This document shows positions 1-9,399 of a stretch of 55,991 nucleotides of DNA, piece by piece. The notes beneath the pieces were generated by a model. That model was not told where the DNA came from, did not search any database, and saw only the letters and a list, made by a program, of their open reading frames with translations. This DNA is from Burkholderia sp. GTDB lineage: Bacteria; Pseudomonadota; Gammaproteobacteria; Burkholderiales; Burkholderiaceae. Positions within the stretch are counted from its first letter, which is position 1; each line of letters starts with the position of its first letter. The stretch spans positions 1 through 55,991 of the forward strand of contig JASLEG010000093.1 in assembly GCA_030151225.1 (NCBI GenBank), read 5' to 3'. A program made the translations under genes and the position numbers.

Positions 1-1
1 G

Positions 2-721
2 CGGCCGGTGCGGCGGGCCCGTTTCTTCTGTGCATCGCCGGTGCAGCAAATCCCCCACCCTATTCGCGTGGCCGTCGGCGCCGGGCTGCGGCCCCGTCCG
101 CACTTCGTGGCGGATCCCGCCCGCAAGCTGGCCGGCGCCACGGCGCGCATCGGCGTGGCGATCGGCGCGATGTATCCGACCGTGAGCCTCGGCGCCTCGG
201 TCGGCACCACCGGGATCTTCGGCGATCTGCTCTCGTCCACCACCAATCGCTGGTCGTTCGGCCCGCTGATCAGCTGGAGCTTCCCGGCCAATGGCCAGCG
301 GGCCCGCGTGCGCGAGGCCGAGGCGGCCACCGGCGGCGCGCTCGCGCAGTTCGACGGCGTGGTGCTGAACGCGCTGCGCGAGACGCAGTCGGCGCTCGCC
401 ACCTACGCGGCCGACACGCAGCGCGCCGATGCGCTGCGCACCGCGTACCAGTCGGCACGCGATTCGGCCGACGAAACGCACCGGCTCTACGCCGCCGGCC
501 GCGAGTCGTTCATCTCCGATCTCGACGCCACGCGCACGCTGACCGGCGTGCGCGCGCAGGTGGCCACGGCCGAGGCGCAGGTCGCCGCCGACCAGGTGCG
601 GCTGTTCCTGGCGCTCGGCGGCGGCTGGGAGAACGAAGGCGGCGCGACATCGGCGGGCTCGGCCGCGGCGCCGGCTGCTGCACCGGGGACGCCTGCCAGC
701 GACGTGACCGGCGGCAAATGA
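2..721 (+). CDS. RND efflux outer-membrane factor, NodT/OprM family (5' partial)
   Basis: C-terminal part of a TolC-like outer-membrane channel that would complete a tripartite RND drug-efflux pump; the 5' end lies outside the window and the frame is open from base 2. The family signature begins around base 130 (KLAGATARIGVA, then YPTVSLGASVG), followed by the second set of long alpha-helices (residues about 95-205: RVREAEAATGG, LRETQSALATY, YAAGRESFISDL). The last 35 residues are an Ala/Pro/Gly-rich tail. Just upstream, where the family has a conserved LLRRRPDVRxAE stretch, the reading is GLRPRPHFVADPAR. That is recognisable but scrambled and about one codon short, so either sequence error or decay is possible. 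The rest of the pump operon would lie upstream. Confidence 0.85.
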   Translation, partial: RPVRRARFFCASPVQQIPHPIRVAVGAGLRPRPHFVADPARKLAGATARIGVAIGAMYPTVSLGASVGTTGIFGDLLSSTTNRWSFGPLISWSFPANGQRARVREAEAATGGALAQFDGVVLNALRETQSALATYAADTQRADALRTAYQSARDSADETHRLYAAGRESFISDLDATRTLTGVRAQVATAEAQVAADQVRLFLALGGGWENEGGATSAGSAAAPAAAPGTPASDVTGGK

Positions 722-829
722 CCGCGAGACCGGGGCCCGCGAACGGGCCCCGGGGCGCGGAAATCTCACATTCCGCGCCCATCCGCTGTACCATCCGGGC
801 TCGATCCGCGATACCCCGCATCATCCGCC

Positions 830-1801
830 ATGCCAGCCAATCCGCAGTCGCGCACCTACGCGATGCCCGAGCGCAGCGACCGCCTCGACTTCTACATCCG
901 CGACCAGACCACCCGGCAAGCGATCACCGAGCCGCACCGGCACGCGTATTTCCAGATCCAGTTCAATCTGGGCGGCGACACCGAGCAGCGCATCGGCGGC
1001 GTCACGCGGCCGTTTCCGCGCGGCGCGCTCGCCTTCATCCTGCCGTTCCGCGAGCACCTGATCCCGCATCCGCCCGGCGCGCGCTTCATCGTCATCAATT
1101 TCTCGCAGCAGTTCCTGCGCACCGATCTCGACGTCGATCCGCTCGACCTCGACGACGTGCCGGTGCAGCGCGTGCCCGAGCTCGCGCCGTTCCGTTTCCA
1201 GGAGCGGCTCGACTACATCCTGACCGGCGACGCGCTCGACGACGCGCGCCGCCTGGCCCAGCGCATGCTCGACACCGACCGCGCGCGCAGCTTCGGCTCG
1301 GTCACGCTGCTGCGCGGCTATCTGCTGCAGCTGATCGGCCTGGTCAGCACGCAGTACGCGGGCGCGCTCGGCAAGCTCGCGCAGAGCCACGGCGCGCAGA
1401 AGGCCGGCCGCCGCGACGCGCTCGCGCGGGTGATGCGCCACGTGCGCGCCAATCTGACGAGCGGCGAGCTCACGCTGACCGGCACGGCCGAGGCCGCCTT
1501 CCTGTCGCCGAACTATCTCGCGCACCTGATCCGTAAGGAAACCGGCAGCACCTTCACCGAGCTCGTGACCGAGCGGCGCATCGCGCTCGCGCAGTCGCTG
1601 CTCGCGCACACCACGCGGCGCATCGCCGACATCGCGCACGACGTGGGCTTCCGCGACGAGGGGTATTTCTCGCGGCGGTTCCGGGCCTGCGTGGGGATCT
1701 CGCCGAAGGATTACCGCGAGGCCAACGGCGACGACGGCAAGGCGGCCGAGGCGGCCGCGAAAGCGGCCCCGCCCGCCGCCGACGACGCACCCGACGCCTG
1801 A
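830..1801 (+). CDS. AraC-family transcriptional regulator
   Basis: A 323-residue regulator. Residues about 25-150 form a cupin-like sensor domain (HRHAYFQIQFNLGG, then FPRGALAFILPFREH). The C-terminal 100 residues before the tail carry the two helix-turn-helix motifs of the AraC family: SPNYLAHLIRKETG for the first, and IADIAHDVGFRDEGYFSRRF with the GISPKDYR ending for the second. The last 25 residues are an Ala-rich tail. The gene has a 108-bp gap from the efflux gene and is followed 141 bp later by a co-directional FAH-family gene, which is a plausible target but not proven. The ATG at 830 lacks a strong ribosome site. The ligand cannot be inferred. Confidence 0.93.
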   Translation: MPANPQSRTYAMPERSDRLDFYIRDQTTRQAITEPHRHAYFQIQFNLGGDTEQRIGGVTRPFPRGALAFILPFREHLIPHPPGARFIVINFSQQFLRTDLDVDPLDLDDVPVQRVPELAPFRFQERLDYILTGDALDDARRLAQRMLDTDRARSFGSVTLLRGYLLQLIGLVSTQYAGALGKLAQSHGAQKAGRRDALARVMRHVRANLTSGELTLTGTAEAAFLSPNYLAHLIRKETGSTFTELVTERRIALAQSLLAHTTRRIADIAHDVGFRDEGYFSRRFRACVGISPKDYREANGDDGKAAEAAAKAAPPAADDAPDA

Positions 1802-1942
1802 AGCGCGCGCCGGCGCGCACAGCGTAGATTTGTCCAGAATGTCGACAGCTGCGTCGCAGCACGGGCGCGGCGCGCTTGCTATCGTTGCACCGTGCCGCCC
1901 GAGCGCGGCCCGCCTTTCCCGTTCACGACACCGAGTTCCGAC

Positions 1943-2659
1943 ATGACCGATCATTCCTCCGATTTCGTCGTCGCGCCGCCGGCGCCCGCCTCCGTCGCCG
2001 TTGCCGGCTCCGCGGCGCGCTTCCCGCTGCGCCGCGTGTTCTGCGTCGGCCGCAACTACGCCGAGCATGCGCGCGAAATGGGCGCGGATCCGACCCGCGA
2101 GCCGCCGTTCTTCTTCTCGAAGCCCGCCGACGCCGTGGTGCCGGCCGAAGGCACCGTGCCGTATCCGACCCTGACCTCGGACCTGCACCACGAGATCGAA
2201 CTCGTGATCGCGGTCGGCAAGGGCGGCCGCGACATCGCCGCCGCCGACGCGCTCGGCCACATCTGGGGCTACGGCGTGGGCGTGGACCTGACGCGCCGCG
2301 ACCTGCAGGCCGAGGCCAAGAAGCTCGGCCGGCCGTGGGACTGGGCCAAGGGCTTCGATGCCTCGGGCCCGGTCACGGCGCTGCATCCGGCCTCGGCCGT
2401 CGGTCATCCGCAAGGCGGCCGGATCTGGCTGTCGGTCAACGGCGAAGCGCGCCAGCAAGGCGATCTGGCCGACATGATCTGGCCGGTGCCGGACATCATC
2501 GCGTACGTGTCGAAGGCGATCGAGTTGCAGCCGGGCGACCTGATCTTCACGGGCACGCCGGCCGGCGTGGCTGCGCTGCAGCCGGGCGACCGCGTGGCGG
2601 GCGGCGTGGACGGCGTGGCGTCGTTCGAATTCACGGTGGGCGCGAAGCCGCGGGCCTGA
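1943..2659 (+). CDS. Fumarylacetoacetate hydrolase family protein (fumarylpyruvate-hydrolase-like)
   Basis: A 238-residue cytosolic FAH-fold enzyme, expected to hydrolyse a C-C bond in a beta-diketo acid. The N-terminus matches the fumarylpyruvate/acylpyruvate hydrolase subgroup (FPLRRVFCVGRNYAEHAREMG). Metal-binding residues are visible as HHEIELVIAVGKGG (the E-x-E pair) and the Asp in GVGVDLTRRDLQ. The family ending PGDLIFTGTPAGV is present. The ATG at 1943 is chosen over an in-frame GTG at 1892 because the protein then starts where relatives start. In gentisate catabolism such an enzyme cleaves fumarylpyruvate, but no gentisate dioxygenase or isomerase gene is nearby, so the substrate stays open. 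Confidence 0.9.
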   Translation: MTDHSSDFVVAPPAPASVAVAGSAARFPLRRVFCVGRNYAEHAREMGADPTREPPFFFSKPADAVVPAEGTVPYPTLTSDLHHEIELVIAVGKGGRDIAAADALGHIWGYGVGVDLTRRDLQAEAKKLGRPWDWAKGFDASGPVTALHPASAVGHPQGGRIWLSVNGEARQQGDLADMIWPVPDIIAYVSKAIELQPGDLIFTGTPAGVAALQPGDRVAGGVDGVASFEFTVGAKPRA

Positions 2660-2789
2660 TCGCCCTGTCCCCACCCGGCCGCCGACCGCCTCGCGCGTGG
2701 CCCGGTCGGTCGGTCGTGCCGCGCCGCCCGAGGCACGAAATTCGCGGCGCGCGCTATGATGGGCGCCCCGCGCGCTCATCCTCCCCTCA

Positions 2790-3659
2790 ATGTCCGATTT
2801 CGCCCCGACGACGCTGCTGCCCTGGGCGGCGATCTTCGCCGCCGCGCTGCTCGCGTGGTTTCCCCGGTTTCGCATCGCCAGCCTCGCGCTGGCCGGGCTC
2901 GGCTACCTGGCCGCGTTCGCGCTCGGCCAGCTCGCGCCGGCCGCGCTCGGCTCGCTCGCCGGGCTGGCGCTGGCCGCGTGGCTGATCGCCCCGGCGCGCG
3001 GCTGGAGGGCGCGGATCGCGGGCGGCGCGCTGTTCACGGCGCTCGCCGTGGCACTGACGCTGCATGCGCTGCCCGGCTTCCACAATCCGCGCGTGATCGC
3101 CGCCGTGCGCTTCACGCCCGACGCGCTGCCGTTCACGATGTACCTGAACGCCGACAAGGCGCTGGTGGGCTTCTGGCTGCTGTGGATCGTGCCGTCGGCG
3201 GTGCGGGCCGCGCGCTGGCGCAAGGCGCTCGCGATCGGCGCCGGCGCCGCGCTCGGCACGGCGCTGGCGTGCCTGCTGCTGGCGCTCGCGCTCGGCGCGA
3301 TCGGCTTCGCGCCGAAATGGCCGGCACAGGGCTGGCTGTGGCTCGCCAACGACCTGCTGCTGGTCGCGCTGGCCGAGGAGGCGCTGTTCCGCGGCTGGTT
3401 CCAGCGCGGGCTCGAGATCGCGCTGGCGCGGGTGGGCGGCGGCCAGTGGCTCGCGCTGCTGCTGGCCTCGCTCGTGTTCGGCGCCGCGCATCTGGCCGGC
3501 GGCGCGGGCTTCGTGGTGCTGGCCACGCTGGCCGGCATCGGCTACGGGCTCGCCTACCGGTTCGGCGGGCTGCGCGCGGCCTGGATCGCGCACGCCGGCC
3601 TGAACCTGATCCACTTCGCGCTGTTCACCTACCCGCTGCGCGCCGCGGCCGGCCACTGA
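2790..3659 (+). CDS. CPBP-family intramembrane glutamic endopeptidase (CAAX protease-like)
   Basis: A 289-residue polytopic membrane protein, about eight hydrophobic segments from the N-terminus on. The CPBP/Abi catalytic motifs are intact: EEALFRGW with Glu196-Glu197 and Arg201, then FGAAH ending in His234, and a final N-rich segment HAGLNLIHF. In eukaryotic relatives (Rce1) these residues cleave prenylated CAAX proteins; bacterial members often serve immunity to bacteriocins or membrane-protein processing. No bacteriocin gene is adjacent. It converges on marC, with only 9 bp between the two stop codons. Substrate unknown. Confidence 0.9.
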   Translation: MSDFAPTTLLPWAAIFAAALLAWFPRFRIASLALAGLGYLAAFALGQLAPAALGSLAGLALAAWLIAPARGWRARIAGGALFTALAVALTLHALPGFHNPRVIAAVRFTPDALPFTMYLNADKALVGFWLLWIVPSAVRAARWRKALAIGAGAALGTALACLLLALALGAIGFAPKWPAQGWLWLANDLLLVALAEEALFRGWFQRGLEIALARVGGGQWLALLLASLVFGAAHLAGGAGFVVLATLAGIGYGLAYRFGGLRAAWIAHAGLNLIHFALFTYPLRAAAGH

Positions 3660-3668
3660 CGGCCGGGC

Positions 3669-4337
3669 CTACTTGTTGAGCGGGTCGGCGAGCGGCAGCA
3701 GGAAGGCCGAGAAGCCGGTCAGCATGATCTGCACGCCCACGCACAGCAGCAGGAAGGCCGACACGCGCTGCGCGACCTTGGTGCCCTCCACGCCCAGATA
3801 GCGCGCCAGCAACTCGGCGCGGCTGTAGGTCTGCCAGATCACGATCGCCACCAGCGCCGACACCGCGATCGACACGATGCTCGACAGCAGGAATTCCGAC
3901 AGCTTGTGGGTGCGGTTCGCGTTCAGCGCGATGGCCGTGGCGATCGAGCCGGGGCCGACCGTCAGCGGGATCGTGAGCGGGAAGAACGCGCGCGACATCA
4001 CGTTGCGCGGGTCCATCGGCTTGACCTCGGTGCCGCCCGGCACGTCGGGCTGATTGAGCATCTGCCAGCCCGACACGGCCACGGCGAAGCCGCCGCCGAT
4101 GCGCAGCGCCTCCATCGAGATGCCGAAGAAATGCAGCACCGGCGTGCCGAGGAAGAAGGCCACCAGCAGCACGATGAAGGCGTTGATGGCCACCTTGCGC
4201 GCGAGCGCCGCGCGCTGGCGCTCGTTCAGCGAATCGGTGCGCTCGAGGAACAGGAAGGCGATGCCGAACGGGTTGATGATGCCCATCAGGCCGGTAAAGC
4301 CGAACAGGATCTCGGAAATCAGACGGTCAATGATCAT
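3669..4337 (-). CDS. MarC-family inner-membrane protein
   Basis: A 222-residue integral membrane protein of the MarC/UPF0056 family with six predicted membrane segments. Diagnostic stretches are GLMGIINPFGIAFLFL near the N-terminus and PLTIPLTVGPGSIATAIAL in the middle. MarC was named from the E. coli marRAB locus but does not itself confer antibiotic resistance, and its function is unknown. A frame extends upstream to 4514 but that extension is Arg/Ala-rich and unlike the family, so the start is placed at MIIDRLISEILFG. The gene is divergent from the higB remnant. Confidence 0.92.
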   Translation of the reverse strand: MIIDRLISEILFGFTGLMGIINPFGIAFLFLERTDSLNERQRAALARKVAINAFIVLLVAFFLGTPVLHFFGISMEALRIGGGFAVAVSGWQMLNQPDVPGGTEVKPMDPRNVMSRAFFPLTIPLTVGPGSIATAIALNANRTHKLSEFLLSSIVSIAVSALVAIVIWQTYSRAELLARYLGVEGTKVAQRVSAFLLLCVGVQIMLTGFSAFLLPLADPLNK

Positions 4338-4501
4338 CGTTGGTATGGGGAAGGCGGAGCGCGCACGGGGTGCCGATTCGGTTGCACGCGCGGTTGCATG
4401 CGCACACGCGCGACGACGGACGGGCGCCATTGTAGTGCAGCGCTTCGCGGGTGCGCTGGCCGTTCGGACGAATGGGCGGCGCGCACCGCGCGGTTCATGG
4501 T

Positions 4502-4615
4502 CGACGCATGGCAATCGCGGGGCAATGCAGCATCCGGATCAACGAGCAATGGCGCGTCTGCTTCGTCTTGACCCACGACGTCCCGGCGCTCGTCGAAATC
4601 GTCGCTCACCACTGA
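4502..4615 (+). pseudogene. Remnant of a HigB/RelE-type toxin gene (C-terminal end only)
   Basis: The frame read from 4520 to the stop at 4613-4615 encodes GQCSIRINEQWRVCFV followed by a short tail ending EIVAHH. This matches the conserved C-terminus of HigB-type mRNA interferases (family form GQWSIRINxQWRVCF...VEIVDYH). Immediately upstream, 4509-4517 read in another frame gives HGNR, the residues that normally precede that block, so a small deletion has shifted the frame. Invariant Trp and Asp/Tyr positions have changed, and the first two-thirds of the toxin are absent. It lies 18 bp before a HigA-like antitoxin gene, the normal spacing for a higBA operon. No functional toxin can be made. 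Confidence 0.75.
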
Positions 4616-4633
4616 ATCCATTGCGAGGTCGGC

Positions 4634-4963
4634 ATGAATGCCGCCCGTGACGCCCATGTGCCACCGTCCGTGAACGGCCTGCCCGCCATCCATCCCGGCG
4701 AAATCCTGCGCGAGCGATTCCTGGCGCCGCGCACGCTCAGCGTCAATGCGCTGTCGATCGCGCTGTGCGTGCCGGCCACGCGCATGCACGAAATCGTCCA
4801 CGAACGCCGCGCGATCACGGTGGATACCGCCTGCCGCCTGGCGCGCTACTTCGGCACCACGGCCGAATTCTGGATGGCGCTGCAGGCCAGCTACGACATC
4901 GGGACGCTGCCGAACCGCGACGAGATCGAGCGACGCGTCGAGCCTCATCCGGTCGTCGCCGCC
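4634..4963 (+). CDS. higA: HigA-family addiction-module antitoxin, stop codon lost
   Basis: The first 110 codons encode a typical HigA antitoxin: IHPGEILRERFL, then the XRE-type helix-turn-helix (LSIALCVPATRMHEIVHERRAITVDTA split across residues about 40-66), ARYFGTTAEFWMALQASYDI, and the closing EIERRVEPHP. HigA binds and neutralises HigB and represses the operon. A GAGG ribosome site lies about 7-9 bases before the ATG. Family members stop near residue 95-110, but here no stop occurs: the frame continues to 6238, out of frame with the downstream exchanger gene. The coordinates given cover only the homologous part. With the toxin eroded, this is an orphan antitoxin that may be decaying, although its DNA-binding domain looks intact. 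Confidence 0.75.
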
Positions 4964-5102
4964 GCGTTGCCGCGTGTCTCGTCTTGTCTCGAAATTACGG
5001 GGTCGGAAGGGGGCCGGTCGCCTGCTAGAATGGTCTGCGCATTGCGTGCGACACGTGCGATGCCTGCCACTCGCCCCGCCCCTTTCACTACAGGATTCCC
5101 AG

Positions 5103-6191
<1,089 letters not shown>

Positions 6192-6209
6192 AGGGGCGCG
6201 GCGGCGCCT

Positions 6210-7166
6210 TCAGGCGCCCGCCGCCGTCATCTGCGTGAGCCGGTCCAGTTCCACCATGTCGTTGGTCAGCGCCGGCGTCAGGGTCGTGCGCAGGTGGTCG
6301 AGGAAGGTACGGGTCTTCGCGTCGAGATAGCGGCGCGACACATACACCGCATACACGTGGATCGTGTGCAGCCGGTAATTCGGCAGCACGCGCACGAGCC
6401 GCCCCGAACGCAGGTCGTCGATCGCCGTGTAGAGCGCGATCGAACCGATGCCGCGCCCCGAGCGCAGCGCCACGGCCAGCGCGTCGGGCACGTTCACCTG
6501 GAACGGCGAGGTCGGCAGTTCGAAGCGCTGCTCGTCGCCGTCGTCGCGCTCCAGCCTCCATTCGCCGCCAGGGCTCGACGGCGTGTCCAGGCGCAGGCAC
6601 ACGTGCTTGCGCAGATCTTCGGGCGTCTTCGGCGCGCCGTGCCGTGCCAGGTATTCGCGCGACGCCACCAGCACACTGCAGCTCTCGCCGCAGGTCTGCG
6701 CCACGTAGCCCGAATCGGGCAGCTGCGAGGCCGTCACGATCGACACGTCGTAGCCCTCTTCCACGAGGTTCGGCATGCGCTGCGCGAGCGTCAGGTCGAC
6801 CGACACCTCGGGGTTGTCCTCCTGATACCGCACCACGGCCGGCACCACGTGGCTCTGGCCGAGGCCCGTCATCGCGTGGATCCGCATGCGCCCGCTCGGC
6901 AGCAGCAGCGCGTTGCGTGCCTCCGCGTTCGCGTAGTCGATCTCGGTGAGGATCGACTTCGCGCGTTCGAAATAGCGCTGGCCGCTTTCGGTCAGGCCGA
7001 GATGGCGGGTCGTGCGGTGCAACAGGCGCGTTTGAACGTGGGCCTCGAGATTCGAGACGGCGCGTGACACCTGCGCTGTCGTGGCGGCGATTTCCTTGGC
7101 AACGGCAGTGAAGCTGCCGGCCTCGACGACGCGCACGAACAGTCGCATGTTTTCGAGCATGTCCAT
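6210..7166 (-). CDS. LysR-family transcriptional regulator
   Basis: A 318-residue LysR protein. Residues 1-65 form the winged helix-turn-helix (MRLFVRVVEAGSFTAVA, then AQVSRAVSNLEAHVQTRLLHRTTR), and residues about 90-300 form the substrate-binding-like sensor domain. The subgroup is the one often annotated CrgA/DsdC-like, with the NMRLFVRVVExGSF beginning. Start chosen at MDMLENMRLF; the frame extends upstream to 7421 but that part is low-complexity. Upstream lies a 528-bp region shared divergently with the HPP/CBS gene, which might be a target. The inducer is unknown. Confidence 0.92.
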   Translation of the reverse strand: MDMLENMRLFVRVVEAGSFTAVAKEIAATTAQVSRAVSNLEAHVQTRLLHRTTRHLGLTESGQRYFERAKSILTEIDYANAEARNALLLPSGRMRIHAMTGLGQSHVVPAVVRYQEDNPEVSVDLTLAQRMPNLVEEGYDVSIVTASQLPDSGYVAQTCGESCSVLVASREYLARHGAPKTPEDLRKHVCLRLDTPSSPGGEWRLERDDGDEQRFELPTSPFQVNVPDALAVALRSGRGIGSIALYTAIDDLRSGRLVRVLPNYRLHTIHVYAVYVSRRYLDAKTRTFLDHLRTTLTPALTNDMVELDRLTQMTAAGA

Positions 7167-7694
7167 GGGGATCTGAAGAACGGTTGGCGTTGGGAAGCCG
7201 CCCCGGTACGGGCCGGCGGGCGCGCTCGGCGCATGCTCGTCCTCGGCCATGACAGCGGGCTGGGGATCGGAATCGCGAACGGCATATTGTGGAATGGTGA
7301 CGCGGGGCAACGAGGTTGGCGCGAATTGTACGCCTCCGGGCGGCCGATGGCGCGTTTGATTTCGATATCGACGCCAATTTCGCAGGCGCGCTTCCGCGCA
7401 ACCGTCGCTCGATCTCTGCACTCCTTATTATCTCGAAATGACGAGCCCGGATGCGCATGCGATGCGCGCCGGGAGGCGTGTCGAGGCATCGGATCCGGCC
7501 TGTCGCGCCAGGCATACCGATCTGTATCGCCGTTGCAACAGATCAGGTGAACATGGGCGCATCGCACCAATTCAATGCAAGTTTCATCCGACCTGGCGCA
7601 TTCAGGCGCCAATTCGGTACTCGTGCACCACGGAAAATATCACATTGAGATATAATTCGCCGCCATCCGATCGATCTCGCCCATTTGCGCAACC
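7167..7694 (+). other. Intergenic region between divergent LysR and HPP genes
   Basis: This 528-bp stretch separates two divergently transcribed genes and holds no convincing coding frame. GC falls towards the right end, where a sigma-70-like TATAAT and an operator-like inverted repeat lie just before the HPP gene (annotated separately). The left two-thirds must hold the LysR promoter, but I cannot pick a -35/-10 pair with confidence. Confidence 0.5.
7638..7657 (+). promoter_or_regulatory. Probable MarR operator and -10 element of the HPP/CBS gene
   Basis: The inverted repeat TATC-N7-GATA occupies 7638-7652 and overlaps a perfect -10 hexamer TATAAT at 7651-7656. A 24-nt alignment to the region just upstream of the MarR gene (8899 on) matches at about 18 positions, including ATTCG/TTTCG to the right. 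A repressor bound here would cover the -10. The element lies 38 bp before the HPP start codon. Confidence 0.55.
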
Positions 7695-8858
7695 ATGTCC
7701 GCCCTCTCGTCGCCCGCCGCATCCCGCATCACGCTTGCCGCGCGTCTGCGCGCGTGGCTGCTCGGTTTCGCGCCCGCGCCGGTCACCCTGAGCGCCCGAG
7801 AGCGCCTGCGCTCGTGCCTCGGCGCGCTGGTCGGGATCGCCTGCGTGGGCGTGACGATGCGCGTGCTGCCCGGCATTCCCGACGCCCTGCCGCTGCTGGT
7901 CGCGCCGATGGGCGCCTCGGCCGTGCTGCTGTTCGCGGTACCGGCCAGTCCGCTGGCCCAGCCGTGGTCGCTGCTCGGCGGCAACCTGGTGGCGGCCGTG
8001 GTCGGCGTGGCCTGCGCGCGCTGGATCGCCGATCCGCTGCTGGCGGCCTCGCTCGCGATCGCGCTGGCGATCGGCGCGATGCTGGCGCTGCGCTGCGTGC
8101 ATCCGCCATCGGGCGCCGTGGCCCTGACGGCTGTCGTGGGTGGCCCGGCCGTGCACGCGCTTGGCTTCGGCTTCGTGCTCGCACCGATCGCGCTGCAGTC
8201 GGCGGCGCTGCTGGCCGCCGCGCTCGTCTACCACGCGCTGACCGGGCATCGCTATCCGCATCGCGCCGCCCCGGCTCGCGATGCCGGGCAGGCGGCCGCG
8301 CGCGGCTTCACGCGCGAGGATCTCGAGGCGGTGCTGAAGCGCCGCACCGAATGGCTCGACGTCTCGACCGACGATCTCGACGCGCTGCTGCGCGAAACCG
8401 AATTGCACGCGTATGCACGCACCTTCGGCGCGCTCAGCTGTGCCGATATCGCCGCGCATCGCGGCGCGCTGCTCATGGCCGGCACGCCGACGTCGGCCGC
8501 GCTCGCGGCGCTCGACCGGCTCGACACCGACGCGCTGCCGGTGGTCGACGCCACCCGCGGGCTGCTCGGTATCGTCACGCGCGCCGGCCTGCTCGCGCTG
8601 ACGCCGACCTCGGATGCCGATGCCCGCTCGCCCCACCCGATCGCCCGGCTCGACCCGCCGATCGACCGCGCGATCACGACCGAGTCACCCACCATCCTGT
8701 CCACCGAGCCGATCACCGAACTCGTGCCGCGGTTCGCCGAAGCCGGCGAACCGACGATCGTGGCCGTAGATGCGGCGCACCGCCCGGTCGGCCTGATCCG
8801 GCAAGCCGATTTGATCGCCGGCCTGTACCGCCGCACGCAGACCCTGAACGCCGCCTGA
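7695..8858 (+). CDS. HPP-family membrane protein with tandem CBS domains
   Basis: A 387-residue protein. Residues about 40-185 form the four-to-five-helix HPP membrane domain with the diagnostic His-Pro-Pro in RCVHPPSGAVAL and the PLLVAPMGASAVLLFAVP stretch. Residues about 235-375 hold two CBS modules, which in other proteins bind adenosine nucleotides and gate the attached domain. Plant and cyanobacterial HPP proteins have been linked to nitrite transport; the CBS-fused bacterial form is not functionally defined. A TATAAT -10 with an inverted repeat lies just upstream, and the next gene encodes a MarR regulator with a matching element, so the two are probably controlled together. Confidence 0.88.
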   Translation: MSALSSPAASRITLAARLRAWLLGFAPAPVTLSARERLRSCLGALVGIACVGVTMRVLPGIPDALPLLVAPMGASAVLLFAVPASPLAQPWSLLGGNLVAAVVGVACARWIADPLLAASLAIALAIGAMLALRCVHPPSGAVALTAVVGGPAVHALGFGFVLAPIALQSAALLAAALVYHALTGHRYPHRAAPARDAGQAAARGFTREDLEAVLKRRTEWLDVSTDDLDALLRETELHAYARTFGALSCADIAAHRGALLMAGTPTSAALAALDRLDTDALPVVDATRGLLGIVTRAGLLALTPTSDADARSPHPIARLDPPIDRAITTESPTILSTEPITELVPRFAEAGEPTIVAVDAAHRPVGLIRQADLIAGLYRRTQTLNAA

Positions 8859-8898
8859 CGCTCGACCGCAAATCCGATGGCCGAATTTCGACCATTCA

Positions 8899-8917
8899 TG
8901 TCACGTTTTGATATATT
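8899..8917 (+). promoter_or_regulatory. Probable autoregulatory MarR operator and -10 element
   Basis: TGTC-N7-GATA at 8899-8913 aligns with the TATC-N7-GATA repeat upstream of the HPP gene, and TATATT at 8912-8917 sits where the -10 should be. It lies about 28 bp before the marR start codon, the usual place for MarR autorepression. Confidence 0.5.
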
Positions 8918-8945
8918 TCGCGCTTTCCCCGCACGATCCATCACG

Positions 8946-9359
8946 ATGACCAATACCGCCACTTCCCTGCACAAGCGCGACTTCGAGCAACTGTCCGAAT
9001 TCCGCTACCAGATGCGCCGCTTCGAGCGCTTCTCCGAGCGCGCCGCGCAGAGCGAAGGCGTGACGCCGCTGCAATACCTGCTGCTCCTGCACGTCAAGGG
9101 CTTCCCCGCGCGCGAATGGGCCACCATCGGCGAGCTGGCCGAGCGCCTGCAGGCCCAGCATCACGGCGTCGTGGCGCTGGTCACACGCTGCGAGGCGGCG
9201 GGCCTGGTGCGCCGTCGCGCCAGCCAAACCGATCGCCGCCAGGTGGAGGTGCACCTGCTCGAGGCCGGCGAGGCGCTGCTGGTGCGACTGGCCGCGCTGC
9301 ACCGCGCCGAGCTCAAGTCGCTGCGCGGCGCATTCCAGGTGCCGCAGATCGACTACTGA
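8946..9359 (+). CDS. MarR-family transcriptional regulator
   Basis: A 137-residue winged-helix repressor. The DNA-binding region spans residues about 35-95: VTPLQYLLLLHVKGF, the recognition helix region IGELAERLQAQHHGVVALVTRCEAAGL (split), and the wing RRRASQTDRRQVEVHL, with the family's D-R-R. MarR dimers repress their own and neighbouring promoters and are released by small phenolics or oxidation. The ATG at 8946 is preferred over an in-frame ATG at 8877 because the operator/-10 lies between them. It is transcribed in the same direction as the HPP gene 87 bp upstream. A broken chloride-channel gene follows directly. Confidence 0.9.
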   Translation: MTNTATSLHKRDFEQLSEFRYQMRRFERFSERAAQSEGVTPLQYLLLLHVKGFPAREWATIGELAERLQAQHHGVVALVTRCEAAGLVRRRASQTDRRQVEVHLLEAGEALLVRLAALHRAELKSLRGAFQVPQIDY

Positions 9360-9399
9360 TCGCCGGCCGCGCCACCTTTCACAACTCGCCCCCAGGCCC

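Noticed and set aside
821..2875. 684-codon minus-strand frame across AraC and FAH genes
   Set aside because: Arg/His-rich shadow of real plus-strand genes.
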